Source: CAINDI01 sp037127585
GTDB lineage: Bacteria; Verrucomicrobiota; Verrucomicrobiia; Palsa-1439
DNA length: 64,000 bases
Reading direction: 5' to 3'
Assembly (NCBI GenBank): GCA_037127585.1
Contig: JBAXYB010000001.1
Span: 1 to 64,000, forward strand
Of the stretch, positions 26,132 through 35,470 are shown piece by piece. The position numbers were made by a program, and so were the translations under genes. The notes below the pieces were generated by a model. The model saw only the letters and a list, made by a program, of their open reading frames with translations. It made no database searches and was not told the DNA's origin. The stretch's first letter is position 1, and each line of letters opens with the position of its first letter.

Positions 26132-29100
26132 ATGAACATGGCAATGCCGTTTTCTCGAGTTTTGAAACTCCTGACAGGGTTCAACGTTCTGGCCGCGCTC
26201 CTCCTCGCGCCGCCGGCGAATGTCTTCGCCGCCGACTCCATTTGGACCAACACGACAGCCGGCGGCAACTTTGGCGACACGACCGCGATTTGGAGCAACG
26301 GCGTCCCGGGCGTCAATGACAACGCCATCTTCACCAACAATTTCGCCTACTCGGTCACCAACGTCGCCGGCGCAAGTTTCCTCAACGCCAACGCTTCCTT
26401 CAACGGCACCAGCGGCATCGTGACCGGCAAGTTCGGCACGGGAACATGGACGCTGACCAATAGTTTCATCGTCGGCCAAAACGCGGGCAACACTGCCACG
26501 GTCGTCTGGGTCAACGGCACGTTGGCGGTGACCAATGGCGGTACCGCACAACTGATCGTCGGCGGAATTGGAAGCACCGGCTCCTCGTTTAATCTCTACG
26601 GCGGCACCGCCATCGTCAATAAGGTCACGATCAACAGCGGCGCCACGCTCAACTTCAACGGCGGCACGCTCGGCGTCGGGGCCGGCGGCACCACCGTTTC
26701 CGGGACGGGCGCTGTCAGGATCGCCGCCAGTCAGACCGCGTTTGTGGACACGATGGGCAACAACGCCACCATCAACAGCGTCATCCAAGGCAGCAACGGC
26801 GGCCTGACCAAGTCCGGTACCGGCATGCTCGTGCTCGGGACCAACAACACTTTCACCGGCAACCTCACCGTCAATGCCGGCACGGTCATGGTCATGGCCA
26901 CCAACACGCCGTTGGCGAACCAGACTGTGAACCTCACCGGTGGTAGCAAATTCACATTCGGCCAAGTGACCACGAATTTTACGACGAGCTTTACATCAAG
27001 CACGACGTGGGTAGATCCGGCGGGTGTCAGCAGCGCGAATCTATTGGTGGTCGGTGGTGGTGGCGGCGGTGGTGGGAATCGCGGTGGCGGTGGTGGCGGT
27101 GGTGGCGTCACCAACCTCACCGTATCGTTAACCCCCGGCAACACCTACACCATTACCGTTGGCACGGGTGGCGGAGGGGGCAGTGCTAACGTGGCGGGAA
27201 CAAAAGGTGGAAACTCGGCTTTCTCCAATGCCGTATTGACAGCACTGGGCGGTGGTGGCGGTGGCAGTTTCGGTGCCGCTGCGACCTCTGGCGGTTCGGG
27301 TGGCGGTGGCGATAACAATTCGGCTCACTTTGCCGGCGGCACTGGAACCCCAGGACAGGGGAATGCCGGCGGGACTGGGGTTGCTAATGATTCTGCCGGC
27401 GGCGGCGGCGCCGGTGGGGTGGGGTCGAATGGACAAACCGGTGTTAAAGGTGGGAATGGCGGCATCGGATTGTATTTTGCGGCTTTTTCAAGTTATGGCG
27501 CCTCGGGCTATTTCGGCGGTGGTGGTGGTGGCGGCTCCGGCAGTAGCGGGAATGGCGGCGGCGGCGTCGCCGGAACCGGCGGGTTGGGCGGTGGCGCCAA
27601 TGGAACCACCGGGGATAACAACGCAGCCCCGACCGCGGCTCAGGCGAATACCGGCGGTGGCGGCGGCGGAGAAACAGGGGGTGGCAGCGGAACTGGCAGC
27701 GCCGGTGGGTCCGGCATCGTCCTCGTGCAGTGGGTGGGGCAGACGACTGCGAACTATCTACTCACCAACGTCAATTTCTCGCTCCTGACCGGGGCGATCT
27801 TGGATTTCAGCGGGAACAACGTCAGCATCGCCTCGCTGGCGGGCGGCGACGCGAGTGGCATCGTCACCAACAGCTCCAGCACGCTGGCTTCGATCTTCAC
27901 CATCACCAACGCGACGGGCAGCGCCACCTATGACGGCCAGATCACGGGCGGTGGGGCGATCAGCCTCGTCAAGGCCGGCGGCGGCACTGAGATTCTGACC
28001 GGCTCCAACACCTTCTCTGGCACCGTGACCGTCAACGGCGGGACGTTGATGCTGGGCAGTCTCTACTCCCTCGGCGTCAGCAACTCCGTCACCGTCAGCA
28101 CCGGCGGCAGCATCGTTGCCACCAACGCCGGCACCTCCTACATTGTCGGCAACGGCGGGAGCAACGTGACGGTGCTGATCAGCGGCAGCGGCTCGCTCTG
28201 GACCAATGCCGGCGCCTTTGTAATCGGCAGTGGCGCGGCGACCGGCAACGTCGTCACCGTCAACGCCGGCACGCTGGCGGCGGGGGCCTTGATGATCGGC
28301 ACCAACGGTGCGATGCGCAACAGCCTGCTGATCACCAACGGCGGCCAAGTCGTCGGCACGGTGGCCAGCACGCTCGGGTTTACGGCCAACAGCAACACGA
28401 TCACGGTCGCCGGCAACGGGGCCCTCTGGAATTCCAGCGCGGCCGGGATCACGGTGGGCACCGGCGGTTCGACCGGCAACGTGCTAAACGTCAACAGCGG
28501 CGGCAGCGTCATCGCCAATGGCCTGACCATCAATGCCGGCGCCACCGATTGGAGCAATTTTGTCAATGTCGCCGCGGGCAGCCTGTTTGTTACTAACGCT
28601 GCCGGGTCGGCCTCGTTGATCGTCGGTGGGAACGGACTGGTGTTGGCCAACAACGGTCTGGTGGTGGTCTCGAGCAATCTGGTGATCGGCGCCACTGGAC
28701 TCGGCACCTTTACCACCAGCGGCGGATCGATCGCGGGCGTGGCCGGCCAGAACCTGAGCGTGATTCTCGGCCAGACCACCACCGGCACCGGGGTGTTCAC
28801 CGTCGCCAGCGGCAGCACCTACATCACCAACGGCGGCAACGCCAAGTTGATCATCGGCCAGAGCGGGCGGGGCACGCTGACGTTGAACGGCGGCAACCTG
28901 ATTGTGGACCAGTTGTTCATGACCAACAACACGGCCACGACGACCAACTCATTCCTCACCAGCACTAGCAGCGCCAACGTCACCATCCAGAACGGCTCGA
29001 GGTTCAACGTGAATCTGGCGCAACTGGCGATCAATGGCACGTGGCTGATGGCCGGGGGCCAGAATACCGTCAGCAACATGGTCGCAGGGGCACAGAACCA

Positions 29101-31402
29101 GGGCACTGCATTCTACATTGGCGTTGGCGGCACGCTGGCGGTCACCGGTGCGAACACGGTGCTGAGCTACATCGGGCTTTTGGACAATCAGCCTTATCCC
29201 GGGGCTGGCGTCGCCGGGTTATTGGTGGTGAGTAACCAGGCGCGGGCGTTCTTCACCGGGGGGGGCGGGGCGAATGCTGTTTTCGCCATTGGGCCAAACG
29301 CGACGGTCACGGTGAATAATGCCTCCATGACGTTTTCCAATGAGATCGTGGGGGTCGGACACGTTGCCAATTCCTCTGGTTCGACACCCGACTCTCGTGG
29401 CACCCTCATCGTCACCAATCAGGGGTATTTGACTGCGGTGAGTGGGATCGACCTCGGGGGCAACAGCGGCGGTACTATCATCAGCAATCTGCTGCTTATC
29501 GCCGGCGGCGGGGTGGTTAGCAATTATGGCGCCCTCCGTGTCGCCGGACAAAACGCCAACCTCGAGGGGCTTAACTATGGTAACCACGTGGACATTACTT
29601 CGGGCGGCCAGATGATCAACACCAACACGGGCAACAACATTGGATTTGCGAGCTTTTCCGCCGCAACCATCAGATCGAACAACTACCTGTGGGTGTCGGG
29701 GCAGACCTCGACGGGGACGTTCTACCGCGACCTGACCGTAGGATTCGGCAACGGCTCCCAAGGCACGTCGGTGAACAACTATGTGCAGTTGGACACCGGT
29801 GGCACGCTGCTGGCCAGCAACCTGACCGTGTCGTCGGGGGCTGGCGCCAGCAACAATTACATCCTGGTCAACGGCGGCAACCTCTACGTGACCAACGCGG
29901 CGGCGGACGGTGGCGTCCTGGTGGTCGGTCAATCCGGCCAAGCTTCGCTGACGATTACCAATGGCGGCATGGTCAAAGTCGGCAGCCTGATTGTGACCAA
30001 CTACGGCACCTACGTCAACACGGTCGCGTTCAACGGCGGCACCCTGAGCGCGAAGAACATCACCAACAACAATGGCTCGGCGTTCAAGATTGGCAATGGC
30101 ATCTCAGCGGCGACGCTCAGTGAGCTTGGGGGTCAGAGCTATTTTGCCAATGGGATCAGCGTTGCCAACAACGGCACCATCACGGGCGGCGGCACCAATT
30201 GGCTGGGCAGCACGCTGCAGAACTCCGGGTATATTATTGCCAGTAGTCCGACCGCGGAACTGGCGTTCACCAACACGGTGGCCGGCATGGCCTTCGGCAA
30301 TGGCGGCACGCTGATCGCCCAAGCGGGTGCGACGTTGAGTTTCCTCGGCTCACCCGGCAGCAGCGCGTTGACCAACTACGGCACGATCAACCTGCTCGGC
30401 GGCACCGTGCGCGGCACCACGATCACCAATCTGGCGAGCAGCGGCTGGATTACCGGTTACGGCACCATCAACAACTCCACCGTTTACAACCAGGGCACAA
30501 TCCTGTTCAACTCCACCACGCCGTTGGTTTTCGGCGGTGGCCAACTCGTCAACGCCCCCGGCGGCGTGGTGACGGCCAACGTCGGCCGCATTAGCGTCAG
30601 CGGCATCTTCACCAATGCCGGCAAGTTCGTGGCGCTCAACAGCGTCGGCACATTTAACAGTACCGTGGTCAACAGCGGCACGTGGATCACTGATCCGACG
30701 ACGCTGGTCTTCAACGGGACATTCAGCAATGGGCCAAACGCCTTGATTCAAATGGCGCTGGGCGACGTGTACATTTTCAAGAGCAACTTCCTGAACCAAA
30801 GTGTGTCGTCGTTGAATTCGACGACGTACGTTGGTCGTTTTGTATTTGCGGGTGACTCGAACGTGGTGGGCAAACAGACCATGCAAGTGGCCGGGTTGGC
30901 GCTGGGCGGGTATGGCAGCACTTTGAACGTCGTGACCCAGAATGAGTTCTTCACGCACACGGATCTTTCCACCACCCAGACCGGCAACTTTTCGACCAAT
31001 CGGTTCGACTACGTCCCAACGGATTCGATTACCGGATTCACAAACAACTGGGCCTTGAGTGGGTTGGAAGTTGGCAGTCTGTCGATCACGTCGGAACTCT
31101 GGTTGGCCGACAGTTTTGCTAGTGGGACGCATACCGCTGGATTGTATGTGTCGGAGTTGACGATCAATCCCGGGTCACGGTTGGTGATCAGCAACAACGT
31201 GCACTTGTACTTTGGGCGGACGAATTCGGTGTACGGGCTGGCGTTCGGCAGTTGGGGTGACAATCCCACCGCCAATATCTTGTTGTTGAACGGAGCTGGC
31301 TATCATCTGTTAGTGATCCCCGAGCCCGGTGTGGTCATGCTGTGGCTGGCCGGGGCGGCCACCCTCTGGTCCGCGCGCCGGCGACGCTCCAAAATTTCCT
31401 AA
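26132..31402 (+). CDS. PEP-CTERM surface protein with autotransporter-associated beta-strand repeats and a glycine-rich domain
   Basis: 1756 residues from ATG 26132 (GGAGAGG upstream; an earlier in-frame ATG at 26069 lacks a site). Signal peptide: FSRVLKLLTGFNVLAALLLA. Autotransporter-associated repeats include GGLTKSGTGMLVLGTNNTFTG and ISLVKAGGGTEILTGSNTFSG. Residues about 300-530 are a glycine-rich domain (LLVVGGGGGGG to GIVLVQWVG). The middle shares a long module with the TIGR03790 protein. It ends with a PEP-CTERM tail (VIPEPG, hydrophobic stretch, ARRRR), so it should be sorted by an exosortase to the cell surface or polysaccharide matrix; no exosortase gene is in the window. Transcription probably starts at the promoter and palindrome just upstream. 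Confidence 0.85.
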   Translation: MNMAMPFSRVLKLLTGFNVLAALLLAPPANVFAADSIWTNTTAGGNFGDTTAIWSNGVPGVNDNAIFTNNFAYSVTNVAGASFLNANASFNGTSGIVTGKFGTGTWTLTNSFIVGQNAGNTATVVWVNGTLAVTNGGTAQLIVGGIGSTGSSFNLYGGTAIVNKVTINSGATLNFNGGTLGVGAGGTTVSGTGAVRIAASQTAFVDTMGNNATINSVIQGSNGGLTKSGTGMLVLGTNNTFTGNLTVNAGTVMVMATNTPLANQTVNLTGGSKFTFGQVTTNFTTSFTSSTTWVDPAGVSSANLLVVGGGGGGGGNRGGGGGGGGVTNLTVSLTPGNTYTITVGTGGGGGSANVAGTKGGNSAFSNAVLTALGGGGGGSFGAAATSGGSGGGGDNNSAHFAGGTGTPGQGNAGGTGVANDSAGGGGAGGVGSNGQTGVKGGNGGIGLYFAAFSSYGASGYFGGGGGGGSGSSGNGGGGVAGTGGLGGGANGTTGDNNAAPTAAQANTGGGGGGETGGGSGTGSAGGSGIVLVQWVGQTTANYLLTNVNFSLLTGAILDFSGNNVSIASLAGGDASGIVTNSSSTLASIFTITNATGSATYDGQITGGGAISLVKAGGGTEILTGSNTFSGTVTVNGGTLMLGSLYSLGVSNSVTVSTGGSIVATNAGTSYIVGNGGSNVTVLISGSGSLWTNAGAFVIGSGAATGNVVTVNAGTLAAGALMIGTNGAMRNSLLITNGGQVVGTVASTLGFTANSNTITVAGNGALWNSSAAGITVGTGGSTGNVLNVNSGGSVIANGLTINAGATDWSNFVNVAAGSLFVTNAAGSASLIVGGNGLVLANNGLVVVSSNLVIGATGLGTFTTSGGSIAGVAGQNLSVILGQTTTGTGVFTVASGSTYITNGGNAKLIIGQSGRGTLTLNGGNLIVDQLFMTNNTATTTNSFLTSTSSANVTIQNGSRFNVNLAQLAINGTWLMAGGQNTVSNMVAGAQNQGTAFYIGVGGTLAVTGANTVLSYIGLLDNQPYPGAGVAGLLVVSNQARAFFTGGGGANAVFAIGPNATVTVNNASMTFSNEIVGVGHVANSSGSTPDSRGTLIVTNQGYLTAVSGIDLGGNSGGTIISNLLLIAGGGVVSNYGALRVAGQNANLEGLNYGNHVDITSGGQMINTNTGNNIGFASFSAATIRSNNYLWVSGQTSTGTFYRDLTVGFGNGSQGTSVNNYVQLDTGGTLLASNLTVSSGAGASNNYILVNGGNLYVTNAAADGGVLVVGQSGQASLTITNGGMVKVGSLIVTNYGTYVNTVAFNGGTLSAKNITNNNGSAFKIGNGISAATLSELGGQSYFANGISVANNGTITGGGTNWLGSTLQNSGYIIASSPTAELAFTNTVAGMAFGNGGTLIAQAGATLSFLGSPGSSALTNYGTINLLGGTVRGTTITNLASSGWITGYGTINNSTVYNQGTILFNSTTPLVFGGGQLVNAPGGVVTANVGRISVSGIFTNAGKFVALNSVGTFNSTVVNSGTWITDPTTLVFNGTFSNGPNALIQMALGDVYIFKSNFLNQSVSSLNSTTYVGRFVFAGDSNVVGKQTMQVAGLALGGYGSTLNVVTQNEFFTHTDLSTTQTGNFSTNRFDYVPTDSITGFTNNWALSGLEVGSLSITSELWLADSFASGTHTAGLYVSELTINPGSRLVISNNVHLYFGRTNSVYGLAFGSWGDNPTANILLLNGAGYHLLVIPEPGVVMLWLAGAATLWSARRRRSKIS
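27040..27730 (+). repeat. Glycine-rich low-complexity coding segment
   Basis: Runs of GGT/GGC codons encode many blocks of four to nine glycines. The segment is bounded by ANLLVVGG and SGIVLVQW, the usual edges of bacterial glycine-rich domains. Only the plus-strand frame is meaningful. Confidence 0.8.
28856..29712 (+). repeat. Beta-strand module shared with 21985-22811 (copy 2)
   Basis: Second copy of the near-identical module, about 6.9 kb from the first and in the same orientation. Diverged patches (for example 28995-29035 and 29250-29275) are embedded in otherwise matching sequence. Confidence 0.8.
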
Positions 31403-31914
31403 TCAATCTACACGGCCGTGCCAGAACCTCACCGTGCAAAGGCGACCCTCACCTGTCAAATTTGCCACACTTACTGGCGCGGCTGTTGTTTTCTTTTGAG
31501 ACCATTTGCGAGTGCGGAAACACGCCTGGCAATTCGTTGATTGGTGATGCTCGCTAACTGTGCACGGACCCTTGCGTGAGGGCGATGTCGGATGACGGGG
31601 GGGATGTGATCACTCACAGTACGCAGCTCAGCGCGCAAGGCTTGGTGCGCCGCTTGTCTAGCGTGGTCCAAACGGACCGGATATAGTCGGCATGTGCCAA
31701 CCGTTCATCGCGAAGCTGGATTTGTGTTCTACTTCTACTCGGAAGAAGGGACGGAGCCACCGCCTGTGCATGTGGACAAAGGCGACGGACAACTACGTTA
31801 TGGCTGCGACCGATCCGGTTGGCTTGGACTGAGGGCATGAAGGCCACTGATGTCCGGCACGCCTTGAGGATTGCGGAACAGCAACCGACAAAATGACCGC
31901 ACACCCGTCGATGT
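31403..31914. other. 512-base stretch without recognisable gene
   Basis: Only short frames without ribosome sites or family motifs are present on either strand. No hairpin terminator was recognised after the PEP-CTERM gene. Confidence 0.5.
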
Positions 31915-32184
31915 TCACGCCAACTCTCGCTGTTGTTGCCGGTAGGCTTGTGGGGTCGAGCCAAATTGGTGGCGGAACAGCCGGTAGAAGTGGCTGAGGT
32001 TGGTCAGCCCACAATCGAGCGCGATGTCCATGATTTTGGCATCGCTCAACGCCAGTTGCCGGGCGGCGTATTGCAGGCGCACGCGGTTGACGAGATCGGA
32101 GGGCGTTTCGTGAAGGAGATCGCGGGTGACACGGGCGACGTGTTCGGCGCTACGACCAGCCAACTTGGCAAACGCCGGCGGAAA
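31915..32184 (-). pseudogene. AraC-type DNA-binding domain, C-terminal remnant
   Basis: The minus frame from about 32184 encodes KLAGRSAEHVARVTRDLLHETPSDLVNRVRLQYAARQLALSDAKIMDIALDCGLTNLSHFYRLF in pieces, the double helix-turn-helix of AraC/XylS regulators, and ends RQQQRELA. The sensor half is missing. The homology stops at about 32184, exactly where plus-strand P-type ATPase homology begins, so this is a rearrangement junction. Confidence 0.7.
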
Positions 32185-32409
32185 AATCGGCCCACGCGAT
32201 CGTGCCGGGTGACATTCTGCTGTTGCAACCCGGTGCCAAGATCGCCGCCGACGCACGGATCATCGAGGCGGTCAATCTACAGATCGAGGAAGCGGCGTTG
32301 ACCGGCAAATCGCTGCCGGTCGAGAAGCAGACGGCGGTGTTGCCGGGCGCGTACCTCGCCCTCGGTGACCAGACCAACACGGCCTACGCCGGCACTGCGG
32401 CGACTTATT
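32184..32409 (+). pseudogene. P-type cation ATPase fragment (actuator domain)
   Basis: The plus frame from 32184 reads VPGDILLLQPGAKIAADAR, IEEAALTGKSLPVEKQ and NTAYAGTAATYS, the actuator (A) domain of P-type, calcium-ATPase-like pumps. The TGES loop is altered to TGKS, which removes the catalytic Glu. The rest of the pump is absent on both sides. Confidence 0.75.
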
Positions 32410-32437
32410 CTCCTGATACAATGTTATTGCAAATTCG

Positions 32438-33232
32438 TCATGGTGACGAAGGAAGTGTGCTTGCATTCGTGGCCGTGACGACCCTGAAAGAACGGTCAAA
32501 CCATTCGCGCGGTGTCGTGGCTTTTGCTGGCGTGGTCAGTGGGGCCAGGCAGGGTTCAATCGTCACTTGCACCACGTCCTGCTTGATCAGCAGTCGCCGC
32601 GGGCCCGCCGGGCTCATCACCGGGTCGTAGCCGACGATGATTTTCGGTCGCGGTTCGGGCAACTCCTGAATCTGCTCCGCCGTCAATGGGGGCATTCCAG
32701 CAAACGACACGACCGCATCCACGGAGAGGTGTTTATGCAAGAGCCGATGGAATTGATCCACGTCCAAGCCCCTCACGATCATTGGTGAAGCGGGGTCGAA
32801 AGGGATCGTTTCTTGGCCCAGTAGACTGATCCGTGAGCGCTGTCGGAGGGTCTCCTGAAAACTTGCAACCATCTTCTCGATGAATGGATTCTTCGTGCGG
32901 CTTGTGTCCAATGTCCAGATGACCACCTGCCCTCGCCCTTGCAACAAGCGGACAGTTTCCTCCGCCACGACTTCACCAATGCCAACAAATGGCGCGAAAT
33001 TGATCTTCGGCTGGATCCTGACGACCCGGGGACAAAATGACAGTAAGGATCCACCAATGACCAGTAGGGAGGCGATGACGATGATCCGTTTGCGTGTTTC
33101 GCCTTCCTTGAAGTGTACCACCCGACCCAGCAACCGACAGACTGGTCCCAGACCAATCCAAACGACCGCCCACAACATCGCCAGTACCGCGCAGATAAAC
33201 TGCCAGATGGCGATCAAAATGAATTTAAGCAT
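32438..33232 (-). CDS. Hypothetical membrane-anchored protein
   Basis: 264 residues. Two hydrophobic segments near the N-terminus (about 3-30 and 50-66) are followed by a soluble alpha/beta part containing VVIWTLDTSRTKNPFIEKMV and PRPKIIVGYDPVMSPAGPRR. I do not recognise the family; the second part faintly recalls substrate-binding folds. The start overlaps the stop of the small upstream gene by eight bases (ATGCTTAA), suggesting translational coupling. Confidence 0.55.
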   Translation of the reverse strand: MLKFILIAIWQFICAVLAMLWAVVWIGLGPVCRLLGRVVHFKEGETRKRIIVIASLLVIGGSLLSFCPRVVRIQPKINFAPFVGIGEVVAEETVRLLQGRGQVVIWTLDTSRTKNPFIEKMVASFQETLRQRSRISLLGQETIPFDPASPMIVRGLDVDQFHRLLHKHLSVDAVVSFAGMPPLTAEQIQELPEPRPKIIVGYDPVMSPAGPRRLLIKQDVVQVTIEPCLAPLTTPAKATTPREWFDRSFRVVTATNASTLPSSP

Positions 33233-33362
33233 TATGATCCACCGCCTGCTGTTTCACAGCTTCCAACCCGGCTCCACCGGTAAGCCAATCGGCCAAGTTG
33301 TGCGGTGAAACCATCGTGCGACTGCGCACTTTACGTTTGCGGGTCACGGCTTTTTTTCTCAT
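33225..33362 (-). CDS. Small basic protein, 45 residues, coupled to the downstream membrane protein
   Basis: ATG 33362 opens MRKKAVTRKRKVRSRTMVSP, a strongly basic N-terminus, followed by HNLADWLTGGAGLEAVKQQAVDHNA. Its stop codon lies inside the first three codons of the next gene. The tight overlap and sensible composition support a real gene, though the family is unknown. A weak GTGGGA precedes the start. Confidence 0.45.
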   Translation of the reverse strand: MRKKAVTRKRKVRSRTMVSPHNLADWLTGGAGLEAVKQQAVDHNA

Positions 33363-33500
33363 AGTCCCACAAGTAATACAAGATTAAACGATTGACATAA
33401 TACAGCACTCATCCAAGAATCTGTCCAATTGATGATGGGTGCAGGTCAAAGAAACGATGACATTGAAAACCGATTCCCGACCTGATGGAGGTTGTGTGCC

Positions 33501-34367
33501 ATGCACATGAACCAGGCGTGGGTGGATGAGACCTTGGCCGGCCTGACTTTGGAAGAGAAAATCGGCCAGGTGATGCTGACCTGCTTCTTCGATTTCAGTA
33601 AGGCGAGTTTGCGCGTCAATCTGGATAATCTCCGGCGGGACAAGTTTGGCGGGATCTTTCATTTCGGCGTTTCGCCGGACATGCTGTCGACGCATCTGGC
33701 CAAATACCAAGCGGAATCACGGGTCCCGCTCCTGTTCGCCAGCGATTACGAGAGTGGCATCGGCCACATGTTACCGACCGGCGCGCGTTTCCCCCGGCCG
33801 ATGGCCCGGGGGTTTGCAAGTGATGCCGCCACGGAGTATGAAATCGGCCGGATCACCGCGGAACAGGGCCGGGCGTTGGGAACGCACATCGCCTTTGCAC
33901 CGGTTATCGATGTGAATACGGAACACCTCTGTCCAGACGTCAACGTTCGCGCTTACGGGGAGGATGTGGAGACCGTTTGACGGCTGGCGGTGCCGCTGAT
34001 CAAGGGGATGCAGGAAAACGGGATGCTGGCCACGGTCAAGCACTTCCCCGGCAACTGCGGCACCGACTTGGATCAGCATATCTGCACGGCAACCATTGCG
34101 GCGTCGCGCGAAGAAATGGGCCGTGTTTACCTGGAGCCGTACCGCCGGGTCTTCCAGGAGACCGATGTGGCCGCCGTGATGGTGGCCCATCTGGAAGTGC
34201 CGGCGCTGACCACCGAACGGCATCCCCGAACCGGCCGGTTGATGCCCGCCTCGCTCTCCAAGGAAGTCATTACCGGCGTGCTTCGTAACGAACTTGGATT
34301 TGATGGCTTGGTGATCCCCGCGAACAAGCTTGGCAAACAGAATCAAGTCAAAGTGGTCTTGGGATAA
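33501..34367 (+). pseudogene. GH3 glycoside hydrolase N-terminal domain, broken
   Basis: Starts at ATG 33501 with GGAGG nine bases upstream. LTLEEKIGQVMLTCFF, FASDYESGIGH, FAPVIDVN and NVRAYGED are GH3 hallmarks, and KHFPGNCGTD carries the conserved KHFPG. A TGA at 33978-33980 interrupts the frame between VETV and RLAVPLIKGM with no frame change. The protein ends at 34367 in GFDGLVIPANKLGKQ, where intact GH3 enzymes have the D-A-L-x-M nucleophile segment, so the catalytic Asp is lost. Both defects make it non-functional as a whole enzyme. Confidence 0.85.
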
Positions 34368-34482
34368 CCCGAGGAACCGCCGATGAAGCTGGCCGGATCC
34401 AACTGGACGTTTGGTCCAAATGTGGATTGGTGCGCCACGAAAGGTTAGGCGTGCCAGATTGATGCCATCCGCGAGGATCTCC

Positions 34483-35436
34483 TCAACGGCGGAGGGATCG
34501 CTCCGTGCGGCGCCGGCCGTCCTGGCGGTTTTGCATCATGCTGGGCGGCACACCCAGGACGCGTTTGAAGGTGCGGCTGAACGTGTACACGGAGGTGAAC
34601 CCGCAGGCCGCGGCAGCTTCCGTTACCGTGAGCCGTCCTTCTTGCAGGCGGAGAGCGGCCGACCGGCAGCGCGTCTCGCGCACGTATCGGCCCAGACTTA
34701 ATCCGAACTGCTGCCGGAAAACGGCGCGCAGATGGCTTTCCGAACAGCCGATCCCGCGCGCCAATTCGGCCAAGTGCACCGGTCCGTCGCGATGCGCATG
34801 CAACCACTCGTTGATCCGCCGCAACACCACGGCCGGCCCGGCCGGCGCGGGGACCGTTGGGACCGGAGTCACCCGGCGCAGGGACAACAGCAGCAGCGCC
34901 ACCAGTACGGCCAACCGCGCGGCGCGCAGCGAACTGAGGTCGGCCGGCTGCCACAGGGCCAGAACCTCGCCTAGCACCCGCCGTCCGTCGAGTGACAGGC
35001 GGCCGGGTTGAGGTGGGGCGGCGCCGGCGTCGGCCGTTGGCAACTCGAAAGTCAAAAATAGCCAGTGGATCGGGCCCGGTGTGATGGATCGGTACTGATG
35101 CAGGCGCAGCGGTGGCACCAAAAGCGTCCGTCCCGGCCGCAGCGGATAGTCATTCTCGTCCACCACCATCCGGCCCCTGCCCTGCAACGGGATCACCAGC
35201 ACCCAGCGATGATGGAAATGCGGCTGCAACGATCCGTCCCGCAGTTCTTCCACGGATCTTCGGCAAAACAACACGATGCTGTCCGGCACAATGAATGACG
35301 GGCACGGCGGGCCATGGGAATAGTCCCGCGGCGGGACAAGCCGGTCAATGGTCCGGAGCAGATCCGGCAGTGTGGGTTTACGATTATGGCGATACCGGGT
35401 CATCGGAATTGCTAACAGATTCGTCGGCCCGGCCAT
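34483..35436 (-). CDS. AraC-family transcriptional regulator with cupin-type sensor domain
   Basis: 317 residues. The N-terminal half has a cupin-like strand pattern (QPHFHHRWVLVIPLQGRGRM, YPLRPGRTLLVPP) and would bind a small ligand, probably a sugar. The C-terminal part carries the two AraC helix-turn-helices: HLAELARGIGCSESHLRAVF and TVTEAAAACGFTSVYTFSRTFKR. An internal ATG at 35403 is an alternative start; neither has a clear ribosome site. It is divergent from the ROK/PIG-L operon with 34 bases between starts, so it probably controls that operon. Confidence 0.88.
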   Translation of the reverse strand: MAGPTNLLAIPMTRYRHNRKPTLPDLLRTIDRLVPPRDYSHGPPCPSFIVPDSIVLFCRRSVEELRDGSLQPHFHHRWVLVIPLQGRGRMVVDENDYPLRPGRTLLVPPLRLHQYRSITPGPIHWLFLTFELPTADAGAAPPQPGRLSLDGRRVLGEVLALWQPADLSSLRAARLAVLVALLLLSLRRVTPVPTVPAPAGPAVVLRRINEWLHAHRDGPVHLAELARGIGCSESHLRAVFRQQFGLSLGRYVRETRCRSAALRLQEGRLTVTEAAAACGFTSVYTFSRTFKRVLGVPPSMMQNRQDGRRRTERSLRR

Positions 35437-35470
35437 GGCTTGTCAAGCACGATTGCGTTAGAAAAAAAAC

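Noticed and set aside
27128..27436. Minus and alternative frames across the glycine-rich segment
   Set aside because: Low-complexity GGN sequence gives long empty frames in all phases; only the PEP-CTERM frame joins sensible domains on both sides.
13890..33980. In-frame TGA codons as recoding (UGA as Trp or selenocysteine)
   Set aside because: Many intact genes here end with TGA, no SECIS-like element was seen, and the 13560 gene also carries a frameshift, so nonsense mutation is simpler.
34379..34447. Short frame MKLAGSNWTFGPNVDWCATK
   Set aside because: Only about 22 codons, no ribosome site and no domain; probably a scrap between the GH3 relic and the AraC gene.
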